Part shown: one piece after another, positions 36,401-51,997 of the stretch | Layout of the letters: each line of letters starts with the position of its first letter | Position numbering within the stretch: the stretch's first letter is position 1 | Assembly: GCF_000002865.3 (NCBI RefSeq) | Contig: NW_001865051.1 | Location: 701,318 to 765,317 of the forward strand | Length of the DNA: 64,000 nucleotides | Source of the DNA: Monosiga brevicollis MX1 | Taxonomy: Eukaryota; Opisthokonta; Choanoflagellata; Craspedida; Salpingoecidae | Reading direction: 5' to 3' | Position numbers and translations under genes: made by a program | The notes under the pieces: model-generated | Databases searched by the model: none | What the model was told of the DNA's origin: nothing | The model's input: the letters and a program-made list of their open reading frames with translations, nothing else

Positions 36401-38143
36401 CACAATGTTGAGCAGACCACAAAATCTGCCCGTGTTTCCAAAAGTACTATGCGGTATTGTTTGACCACACCACCTGACACAAACACGGGGTCTTTCTTGT
36501 TTGGGGAGTCACCCATTGAAGAAGGAGGATACGGTAGAAAAGGACGAAGAGAACAGAACAAAATCCAAAGTGTGGACATGATACAACAACTTACGCGCTT
36601 CTTGGATTTTTTCTCTTCGGCTCGCTCCAGCTTTTCTTGCTCATCCTCGGGAAGGTTATCAAAGTTTTCTTGTTGGCGTTGGTCCATGCGCTCCACCAGG
36701 TGCTCCACCTCCGACACGCCCTCCTTGTCGAGGGCAAGAAGGCGTTCCGACTCTTCCTCGCCGACACCCGTAATGAGTTTCTGGATGATGCCTTCTTCCG
36801 AGAAAAGACCGACGCAGGTGATGATCATTGCTCCCGAGCCCTGCTTGACGCTCGTGCCTGACAGGAGCCAAGGGTTCTCCTCGAGCGTCTTCTCAATATC
36901 GTGTGATTCGCCGGTGAGGGCCGACTCGTCACATTTGATATTGTTGGCGCGGAAGAGAACGCCATCGGCGGGTAGGATGAGACCAGCGTTGACGAGGACA
37001 ATGTCGCCGACGACGAGATCTTGGTAGTTGACACGTTGCTGTTGACCGTTGCGGATGACGTCTGCCATCTGGGTTGACGACTGCTTTTCGAGGAGTTCGC
37101 GAAACTGCTTTTCCTTTTGAAGATCGTTGATGGCAGAAACCATGACGACGACGGCGATGGAGACAAGGATGGCACAGCCCTCGATCCAGCCCGTGTCGGC
37201 ATGGCCCTCGACTTCAATGCCGAGGATGAGGGAGATGATGGCGGCGATACCAAGGACCAGCAGAATGGGGTCTTGGGCGGCTTCCCACATGAGTTCAAGA
37301 AGTGTCTTGGCGTCCACATCAGGGGTCTTGTTGGCGCCAAAGACATGTGCGCGGTTGGCAAGGTCTTCTTCCGTGCCAGAAATACCACGATCAAGGTCCG
37401 ACTTGACCTTATCAGCCAAGCCCTTGGCACCACCAAAAGTTTGTTCGTAGCGTTCGATACCATTAGTGCCGCGCTCGCTGATAAGCTCGACGAGCTGGGT
37501 CAGGCGGCAACCAAAGCCACCACTGGCCGCGATGGCGCCAAGGGGCTTCATTTCAATAGCTTCGCCTTTGTTGGCATCAAGATCTGTGCTGGTCAGCGCC
37601 GGGGCGGGGGCTGACTCTGGCTTTGTGCTTTGGCGAAGAATGGTCAGGGTGGGCGTGGGGGTCTTGAGGGCCTTATCAATGGCCTGGAAGGCTTGATCAT
37701 GAGTTTTCTATCAATCAACAACACCAAAAGAATGAAAAAAAAGGGAAAAAAGAGAATAAGAAGAAAGAAAAAGAAAAAAGAAAAAAGAAAAAAAAAAAAA
37801 AAGGAAAACAAAACAGCATGTTCGGTCAGAACGCGGCCAGTACAACGAGGTGGAAAATGATGTGGAGCAGAACCAGGAGGGTGATCTTGGTCGCCCTTGC
37901 CTGCCCTTGGTGTATCGGTCAACAGGAGAGCGATAAAAAACGTACGCCTTCCAACGTGTCGGAACCCACGGCCAGGATCTTGTCCCCGACTTGAAGACCA
38001 GCCTTTTCGGCGGCACCGCCAGGCAAAACCTCGGTCAAGTAGACGCCGGCATCTTCCTTGCCACTCAAAGGTGAATCAACACCACCTGCAATCTTGCAGC
38101 CCAGACCATACTCTGGGCTGAGTGTCACCTCAAAGCGTGACAT
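33417..38143 (-). CDS. P2B-type plasma-membrane Ca2+ ATPase with N-terminal PDZ domain and C-terminal PDZ ligand
   Basis: Ca2+-extruding P-type ATPase. Exons are 38143-37946, 37707-36595, 36307-33528 and a proposed last exon 33435-33417. Exon 1 and the start of exon 2 form a complete PDZ domain: YGLGCKIAGG binding loop, LQVGDKILAVGSDTLEG, and helix B THDQAFQAIDKAL with the class I histidine. Then follow the ATPase landmarks: LELMWEAAQDPILLVLGIAA, CDESALTGES, GIPEGLPLAVTISLAYS, the phosphorylation site CSDKTGTLTTN, MVTGDNMITARAIA, VAVTGDGTNDGPAL, and the C-terminal helices (WVNLIMDVFAALALATEPP). The tail has two calmodulin-binding-like segments, SVLWSRVGRRVRRHIRVIGA and AMWRTAVARVRFQLRVVRAF. 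The stop after PLEK overlaps a GTAAGT donor; splicing to the GTGTAG acceptor 92 nt on gives RESVV at the end. Length is about 1369 residues spliced and 1364 unspliced. The family call is certain; the last exon is inference from splice signals and protein logic. Confidence 0.92.
37630..38143 (-). other. PDZ domain encoded at the pump's N-terminus
   Basis: The domain is split by the 37708-37945 intron between strand and helix B (EG|KTHDQ). GLGC replaces the common GLGF carboxylate-binding loop. His opens helix B, the position that selects Ser or Thr at ligand position -2. The frame continues directly into the ATPase in exon 2. Confidence 0.9.
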
Positions 38144-39887
<1,744 letters not shown>

Positions 39888-41883
39888 ATGTATCGCGCCA
39901 CGCGTCGACTCGCCACCGCGGCCACCGCGACCACGAATCCCTCCGAGCTCCTTTCCGACCTGACGGTCCATGCCAAATATGCCCGCTATGTGCCAGAGCT
40001 TCGGCGTCGTGAAACGTGGCATGAGCTGGTGGCTCGCAACGAGGCGCTGCACACGGAGCGCTTTCCGGAGCTGCGTGACGACATCCGCCGCGCCTACCAA
40101 CACGTCTATGCCAAGCGCGTCCTGCCCTCGATGCGGTCCCTCCAGTTTGCCGGTCCGGCCCTGGAAACAAACAACACCCGCATGTTCAATTGCAGCTTTG
40201 CGCCCCTCAACCACGTGGACACCTTTGGTGAACTAATGTTCCTCCTTCTCAGCGGCTGCGGTGCCGGCTATAGCGTGCAAGCACATCACATCGCTCAGCT
40301 TCCTCGTCTCTTGCGCCCCCGCACTGATGCCCATCGCACCTTTGTCATCCCTGACTCAATTGAAGGCTGGGCCGAGGGCCTACGTACTCTTCTGGAAACC
40401 TATCTGCCCGCGTCGGGTCAGCGCCAACCCTCGGTCCGCCTCGACTACTCCCAAATCCGCCCCAAAGGTAGTCCCCTCCGCACTGCTGGTGGTCGGGCCC
40501 CTGGCCCCGATGTCCTGCGCTCAGCCTTTGTCGCTATCGAGCAACGTTTGACCTCGCTCTCGGACGGCCAGCCCCTCGCCTCTATCGACGCCCACGACAT
40601 CATGTGCCACGCCGCCACCGCCGTGGCCTCAGGGGGCATTCGCCGCTCCGCTCTCATTAGTCTCTTCTCCCCGGGCGATGAGGCCATGCTGAGCGCCAAG
40701 AGTGGGTCCTGGTGGGAATCCAATAGCCAGCGCGCCATGGCCAACAACTCCGTCGTCCTGGAACGCGAACGCCTGAGCCACGGCGAGTTTGCCGATCTCT
40801 GGACGCAAATTCGCGCTTCAGGAAGCGGCGAGCCTGGCGTATACTTTACCCATGACCGTGACTGGGGTACCAACCCCTGCTGCGAGATTGCACTCGAGCC
40901 CTTTCAGTTTTGCAACTTGACGGAGATCAACGCCAGCATCGTTCGCACTCAGGCCGACCTGGACGAGTTGGCGCACACGGCTGCCTTTATTGGTACCTTA
41001 CAAGCCTCCTCCACCGATTTTCACTTTTTGCGCCCGCAGTGGCGTGCCGTGACCGAAGCCGCCGCCCTGGTTGGCGTCAGCATGACTGGTATGTTCTTGC
41101 CTCCCCCCGCGACCGCTCCCCTGGGCCCCGATCTTGTCACGTGTGCCTCACCCAAAGGGATGTTTGACAGGCATTGCCAGTGGGACAGTTTTGAACAAAG
41201 ATCTGGCCCGCGCCGCCCGTACGGCTGTCGCTGCCAATCAACGTGCAGCTGCACAGATTGGCATCCAGTCGGCAGCTCGCGTCACCACGGTCAAACCGGC
41301 AGGAACCACGAGCCTTGTCCTGGGCACCTCAAGCGGCGTGCACGCGTGGCATAGTCCCTATTATCTGCGTCGCGTTCGAGTCAACAAATCCGAGGCCATA
41401 TACTACTATCTCCAGGCCACCAACCCCGGCCTGCTGGAAGACGATCAAATGGCGCCCGAAACTACCGCCGTCATTGCCTTTCCTCAAAAGGCGCCCAGCA
41501 ATGCCCTTCTTCGCTCCGAGTCAGCCCTCGACCTCTTGCACCGTGTGCAAAAGCTTCACCAACACTGGATCCTTCCCGGTCACGCCTGGGGCGCCAACAC
41601 CAATAACGTCTCCACCACCGTCTCAGTCAAGCCGCACGAGTGGGAGGCCGTGGGCAACTGGATGTGGGAGAATCGCGGCGCCTACAATGGCCTGTGTGTC
41701 CTCCCGTTTGACGACCATACTTATGTGCAAGCGCCATTTGAAGAGTGCGATCAAGCGACCTTTGAGCGGCTCTTGCCGCAAGTCAAGAGCCTCGACTTCT
41801 CGCAGGTCGTTGAGGACGAGGACGATACAGCCTTTCACATGGCTCCGGCCTGCGCCGGCCAGCAATGCGAAATTGCACCCTAA
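39888..41883 (+). CDS. Class II (adenosylcobalamin-dependent) ribonucleotide reductase, monomeric
   Basis: Reduces ribonucleotides to deoxyribonucleotides using coenzyme B12 to make the thiyl radical, so it needs neither oxygen nor a small subunit. Two exons, 39888-41088 and 41171-41883, total 637 codons. Landmarks of the monomeric RTPR/Euglena-type subclass: RRETWHELV, VLPSMRSLQFAGPALETNN, the first active-site Cys in MFNCSFAP, SGCGAGYSV, and the radical and redox site NPCCEIALEPFQFCNLTE. Then come TTVKPAGTTSLVLGTSSGVHA and the C-terminal redox pair CAGQQC just before the stop. The N-terminus MYRATRRLATAATATT is rich in Arg, Ala and Thr and lacks acids, compatible with a mitochondrial presequence. 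A single 82-bp GT-AG intron and animal-type surroundings show a resident nuclear gene; bacterial origin is inference. Confidence 0.93.
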
Positions 41884-42374
41884 AGTAGAGCAAGCCGGCC
41901 CATCGTTGTGGCCAGCAGAGTAGCTCCCACCCAAGGTTTGCTGTCGCCCGCCGGCGGGTCCCTTTTGTTTTTTTCTTTTCGAGTTTGTGTTTTATTTCAT
42001 GATGAGCGATGATGACAGAGAAATCGAAAGTTCACATTGAATTCTTAGACACTTGGTTCAACTGAACGCACACGTTGTGTGATGATGGGAAATTCAGTTG
42101 TCAGACAAACTTGTTTTTGGCGGGAAAACATCGCAGTGTCAGGCACTTTTTTGGCGGGTGTGGCGAATGTAAATGCAATAGCATTCATCTTCTGTCGCCA
42201 CCGTACGTCAGGGGGCTGGCTCTCCGGCGTGACTGGTGCATGCTGGCAGAAAATGGCGGGAAAAGAAGAGCATTGCGCGTCCCGCTGGCATGTGCCATGG
42301 CCGTTATGGCTGGGGGAGTCGAGTCGGGTCTGGGCATTTCCTCTTTCAGTTCTCAAGTTGCAAGAACTATCGCC

Positions 42375-45300
42375 ATGAGCAGAATGCAGTGGGCGCCATC
42401 GCCCCTACCAGCCCCATCGAGTTTTGCGGCACCTCGATCATCACCACCAGCCATCTTCGGCGGTGATGGCGGCCAGGCTACCACTGGTACCGTGGCTCTG
42501 GCTTGGATGGTGGGCATCAGGTACGTGCGACTGGTGGGCCGTGCCTTGAAAAATTGCAAACACCGGCTTTCTGCATGCTCGGTCTTAATCTTGCACATCT
42601 TGGAATGGTTGGGTCTCACAACGACGCGGGACATTAGTGGTCTGGCCAAGACAAACAAGCGCCTGCTGCTCAAGGTCAAGGTCGCTGATATCTGCCTGGC
42701 CGTGGTGGCAGATGAGGGTGCGCTGCTGCGTCGCGATGCCGTGCTTATGTATGGTCTGATCCTCATACATCTGTACAAGGCCGATCGGCTACTGTGTAAG
42801 GCGTGCTAGTCATGCAAAGACGCTGCTTGATGCCCGACATGTTGTTGGTGACCTCCCTGCCTCTGGTACAAGCGTGTCGCTCAGCTGGCTCACGCCCTAC
42901 TGCTTTGCTGCGAATCCATTGGCTGGTCTGGCTTTCTAGCCGACCTGTTGGCCTTGCAAGCTCAATGCGCCTTACGCTTCAACGTCGCAGCGCCATCCTT
43001 TCAAGCCCGGTAGGCTGGTCACGGTTAGTAGTGGTTGAGCCTCACCTCATTCTGACCTGGTGCTGGCGCCTGCTCTTTGTACTTTTAGTCCCGAAAGCAT
43101 CACCCTGGCGGTGCGCGATCATTTGGCTCAGGACCCCTTGAGCTTGACTCAGGAATCTCTCAAACTCAGAGCACCGGTTCGATCTGCTGCAGCCGCCCAT
43201 CTTCATCGTGTCCTCTGGTGCCTGGTTAAAAGTGCCCCCAAATTTTCTTATTATTTTTTGTTGCATCGTTTGCACATCGCCCTCACACACTCTAGCCCGA
43301 GCTGGCCTATCACACCGTAGGCCTAGTCAATGACAATCTCGTGTTTTTTGTAAGTTTGTGATCCGCCTGCCTCAAGTACGCCTGCGGGGAAACTTGGCGT
43401 TGAGTTGTTGATTGAAGGAGATGCGACTTGCTGTAGGAAAATCTGAGTCATTGGCCGACTATTCCACTCTCGGACGAGTTGTACACCGTATGTCACGTGT
43501 GCGCCGAGCCCACATTCTGTTGCTGCGCCTAAAGTGACACAACTATTTGTGCGTCGGTCTAGGCAACCCACCCACATGATCTACAGCTATCTACAGAGAG
43601 CTCGCCGCTTGCCCGACCTCCTTCTCCGGATGGCAGTCACGACTCCATGTTCACCACGAGTCGCCGCGAGGCCACCATCCTGGCACAAGGTCAACTTACA
43701 AATGAGGGAGGGGAGGACGCAGTGTGCTAGCAAGGTGGCGAGGGGGCGGCGAGATTAACATATCTGCCTGGTTACACACGGCTCATCGCAGCTTGACTTC
43801 CCTTGATCGCCTGGTTGTATTTTTCTTAGCCATGCCTGACACTGCCGATGAGCTCGTACAAGGGCAATTGAGTCAGGCCTTGGAGCGGACCACCGTGGTT
43901 CGAGCCATTCTGCCGCAACCCAATGATCAACTCTACGACGACGCTGACGATGACGACGCAGACTTTGGATTCAGCCCTCTCGACAACTCGTCTGAGCCAG
44001 GCTTGCCAGAAGATTGTGATATGAGGCTTCCCTCGCGTGCGTTGAGTTTTTGCTATTGTCAGCAAGGCAGTCTCAGCATTTTGCTCATGTTGATGCTGGA
44101 ATTCCTTGCATTGGCAGCAGTCATGCAATCTCCCCTGCCCGGCATTGGAGAGCCAGTCATGACCGACAAAATCAAGGTGTTCTTGCTTCAACTGCACCTA
44201 CCTCCCCTAAACAGCCAACCTCTTTTCATGAGCCCCCCCCCCCCGCCCTCCATCCCCGTCCCCACACCACAGTATATGGAAGAGTGGTTGCAAAACATCT
44301 TCAAAGCATTCATCTAACTTCTTGGTCGCTAACTCGTCGGAATGATATCTTTTTTCGCCTCTCCACGTGACAGATTTCACCACCAATGGATACAACACCC
44401 AGCAAGCACACGCCATCAGCACAGACCAGGAATGACCTGCAATCGCCTGTCACACCACTACCTCAACTTCCCCTGATTGACGACTTGCCTCCCTTGCCCC
44501 CAATTACCAAAGTCGCTGAACGACGGCACCCTCGCCGCGATCTACGGCTGCAGATACCCAAGGGCGAGCTGCGTGATCGTGTCGCTGATGCAAGTCATCC
44601 GCCATCGGTGCCTCAAGCACCATCGTTTCGTTCAATGGTAAGGCATGTCTTGAAGTGACAAGGGCAAGTAAATATTGATCGCCGCATCATGTGAATGATG
44701 TGGACTTGCTTGATTCTAATCACAGCACCCAAGCCATGCGGCCAAATGGACTCTGCGAGCAGGCTGTGCAGTGCCACATACAGGTGCGTGTGACTACGGC
44801 TGCCACAAATGCCAATGACCTATAGTTAGCGCATAACACCAAATTTTGCCGTGCCATAGTGCTGGGGGAGATGCCTCAATTACGGGCCCTTCTCAAGAAA
44901 AGCAAGGCTTCACTGGTGCAATTCATGCAGAAGCGTAAACCAAGGCCTCCAATTCTCGACTTTTTGCCTCGTTTCCTGCCAGTCATGAACTCAGACGACG
45001 GCAGCAGTGACGTGGGCGGCATCCCAAGTGATGATGATGCAGACAGTGAGGTGCCATATATTCCTACTCCTGAGCAGGGGCGCTACCAGGCCTCAAGGTT
45101 GGTTGCACGCCTTCGCCTTTTTTTTATCCTCGACAGAGCATGTATCTCACTGCCTCGCTCATGGTGTTGCGTGCCGGCGTCTGCCCGCTTACCAACAGCC
45201 ACGGGGGCCCATCTTCAAGTGGAGTGATGTCTTCACCTCCCGCGCTCTTGCTGCAGTCACCCGAAACACAACTCCCGCCTTGGTCGAGTCCTTCATATAC

Positions 45301-46195
45301 GGGTGCGTTGAAGCGGGAAAGAAACGTTCCAGGTTTCACGCAGCAACAGCACGATTTCCTCACCATGCCTGCTGAATAGCGCGGGCGCTGCAGGCCTTGC
45401 AGTTGGAGGAGGAGCCTTTTCCTCCGACCGGGTTCGTGCCAATTGAACGAACTTTGTACATTCGCTCTGTACTGGATTGCGCAAACTGACCTCTCATGAC
45501 GTGCTCCCTGGTTAGAAATCAGACGAGTGTTTCATCGATAAATGCATCACCCCTCTCAGAGGTCAGTGGCATTCGACCACTGTCAGAAGGTGAGTCTGTG
45601 TCCATGACCTGAATCAAGCCGTTGCTGAACATGTGCTGTTAGCCATCTTCCCTGAGCAATGCGTCATATTGTGCGGCAGCTTCAGTGAATAGCATCAAAT
45701 CTGTGCCAGAAGGGCTTTCTCGAGATGCCATCGATTTTTTTGGGTGCGTCACATCAGCAGCACATGACCATTGGCTCTGCAGCTGTTTTTACTCGTTCCA
45801 ACGCATTCGCCGATGGATGATGATCTGCTTGCCTCCTTCGTGTACTGTCATAGTTTCTTGTTGGTGCAAGCTGGCCCAGAACTGACCACCACGCTTCAAC
45901 CACTGCACCAAGTTATCCCTTCGCCAACCAAGGTCTGTTCTCGCTCTGTGTGCTCGTTCGCCCACAGCGGTCAACCACCCCTTGGGATTCTGCACACACG
46001 TCGCGTTGGGCACGGGCCGCTCACGCGTCCGCGGGTCTGGACGCGCAGCAAATGGTGGCGAAAGCTTTTGGTCACTTGCTGCAACTGGCGACTTTTGGAC
46101 ACGTGGCACTTGGCCAGCTCAACGGTGACATGGCTGTTGGCGTGTGCCTGCGGAACTTTGAGCTTCAAGCAGAGCCAGCTCCAGAAGTGGTTTAA
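42375..46195 (+). CDS. Kleisin cohesin subunit (RAD21/REC8 family), divergent
   Basis: Cohesin ring-closing subunit: the N-terminal domain binds SMC3, the C-terminal winged helix binds SMC1. The N-terminal exons give GTVALAWMVG, then LLLKVKVADICLAVV and RRDAVLMYGLILIHLYKADR, in the same order as the GTVWLAA, RxNVxxTCxxIL and LxxxLLxGVVRIY blocks of REC8/RAD21. A middle exon has RRHPRRDLRLQIPKGELRDR, like the Arg-rich segment before the separase region. The last exon gives LDAQQMVAKAFGHLLQLATF then HVALGQLNGD, matching the winged-helix end, and stops at 46195. Intervening exons (for example DTADELVQGQLSQALE and the DDDDADFGFSPLD block) are acidic and poorly conserved. Exon borders between 42800 and 45900 were not all resol­ved. 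REC8 versus RAD21 cannot be decided by eye. The stop lies 4 bp from the stop of the opposite gene. Confidence 0.7.
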
Positions 46196-46199
46196 AAGT

Positions 46200-47691
46200 T
46201 CAAACCTGAAGCATCTCGGCAAGAATTCGGTGGCTCGCCGAGTCTGCGGCCAGGTTCTCAATGACTGTAAAGTGGTCTTCACCTTGCAAGTCATGGAGAG
46301 CCACGGGCCCTGTGGTTGCAAAAAGCCGGCAGAGCAATTGATAAGTGCGGGAAACCTTGACAGGGCAGTTGAATGATGGAGCTGTGCGAGCCAATCAGGG
46401 CAGCTAACCCATGTTGCCGGCTTGATATTTTTCAGTGTATTCGCGACCATGACGACGAAATTCATCTGGCTCATGTTCTCCAATCACGACGATAAGCTGC
46501 ACACCACACGTTACAAGTGAGATTGGTTCATCTGCCAATTCAGTTGCATGGATCAAGTGGGAGGCCACACCTGGGGCGGAGAAAACAGTGGCTGCTGGCC
46601 GGCAGCAAGGCGAAGCAGCGGGCTGTATTGGGCAACCTCAGAATCGCTCAGCTGAAGGGCCTCATTTGCATAGCTAGCTTGCACGGGGGTGAGATCTAGG
46701 AGGGGAGAGCCAGCAAAGACGCCTGCCAAAGCAGAAGTGGTCAGTTGTGGCGAAGAACAACACAGACAACCCCCTGCTATAGATTGTCAAGTCTTGATGA
46801 ACCTTGATGGAAGAGTGTTGTCTGTACGTCAAAAGTGGTGCCGGGCACGTCACAATGTACCTGAGATGGCGGCGCGTAGGGATGATGGAAGGTCCAGCCA
46901 TTGCATCATGATCTGGCGACGATGCACGGCGCACGGTGAGATGCCAACACTTTAAACAAGCACGAAATACAAGCGCCAGGCAACGTACAGCCAAGTGACC
47001 GCCGGCTGAGTGCCCGGCAATGACCAGCTGGGCCAAGGGGTATGTTGCGTGCAGGCGCTCGAGCCCACGTCGACACTCCTCAACCATCTGTGTCAGGGTC
47101 CCTAATGACAAAGTGTGGTGGCGAGGTCTGCAGCATTGAGAGATGCGGAAGCCACTAGCCATGGCATGATGCCACCAAAAAACGACTACCTGCTGGGGCA
47201 ATGGTGTACTCGACAGCGGCCCAAGCGCAGTTGTCCGAGACGAAACGGTTGGCCGCAAAGAGAGAATCAGCAAGCGCCAATGCTTGCCACATGCCTCCGT
47301 GGATGTAATACACGATGCGACCTGGATCCTCTCGATGTCACGCCACGAGTTGAGGGCGAGATACTAGCCTGTATCTCTGACTGAGCCTGGCAGTGAGACA
47401 TGGCACACCGACCTGCAAAATCAGAACCCAGCTTTGCCTCGGCCACCACTCCAACCACGGGGTCGGCTTCATTGTCCTTGGGTAGTTCATAGTAGATCTG
47501 TGCCCTTTGGGCGGCCTCACTTTCTGTGATTGACGGAAGGGCGCGGCAGGCCAGCATATGTTAGCACATTGATGTGCGCGAGTCCTGCCACTCTGCAAAC
47601 ATCAAACATTCTTACGCTCTCGGAGTCGCTGGCAGTGCAGCTGAATGACCTGGTCTGGCGTGCCGCGGGGTGACCACTGACTAGGACTCAT
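46200..47691 (-). CDS. AFMID: Kynurenine formamidase (arylformamidase)
   Basis: Hydrolyses N-formylkynurenine to kynurenine and formate in tryptophan breakdown; cytosolic alpha/beta hydrolase. ATG 47691 gives MSPSQWSPRGTPDQVIQL, the family's N-terminal segment. Exons then join in phase through IYYELPKDNEADP to the oxyanion motif YYIHGGMWQALALADS, then AWAAVEYTIAPA, TLTQMVEECRRGLERL and the nucleophile elbow LVIAGHSAGGHLA. The acid loop is VVIGEHEPDEFRRHGREY, and the catalytic histidine is in GEDHFTVIENLA near the C-terminus. All three catalytic residues can be placed. The exon carrying the region between the elbow and the acid loop (about 46960-46520) was read less securely. The stop is TGA 46200-46202, four bases from the kleisin stop. 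Confidence 0.88.
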
Positions 47692-47917
47692 CTGTCGATT
47701 GACCTCGGCGAGGTCCTAAAATCCCATTTCCAAACGCGCAGCCCATGAGCAAGCCGCGTTCCATCAAGCCACTCAAAACCAACGTCAGCGACCATCTTCG
47801 TCTCACGCCATGCCACAACAACCCTCTCACCTCCATCCCTCTGGTCTCAGCTCCCCAATCCTCAGATCTTGTTCGTTCAACGCTCCAGTTCCGGCAACAG
47901 CTCCAAGCGCCCAAACG

Positions 47918-48058
<141 letters not shown>

Positions 48059-48102
48059 AATTAAATTTTGAAATCCGATCAAAATTTTCTTATCGACCAA
48101 AC

Positions 48103-48111
48103 AGAGAGAGA

Positions 48112-48158
<47 letters not shown>
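48103..48158. repeat. (GA)n microsatellite
   Basis: A GA run of about 56 bp with one GGGAG interruption, 47 bp after the CA tract and about 145 bp before the MAPK15 start codon. Confidence 0.95.
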
Positions 48159-48161
<3 letters not shown>

Positions 48162-48301
48162 GTGGGACGTTTGGACGGGTGAATCGCGGGAGGGCGAGCG
48201 GCAGGTGTTCTGTTGGGTGGGCTGATGGTAGAGCGGGGGTTGTGGTGCATGGAACCGGGGTTGGGTGTAGGGAAAGTCGGTGGCTGGGTTCGTCGTGCAG
48301 G

Positions 48302-51859
<3,558 letters not shown>

Positions 51860-51997
51860 AAGGCACCGCAACTGGGCCTGCTTCATGTGGAGGCATGGGG
51901 ACTGTCCAGTTTTAAGCGTGGAGCGCAATCATTTTTTTTTTGGTAATTGAACGGTGAGCAAGTGACCGAGTTGGGTGTACACCGATGCCCGTGCTGA

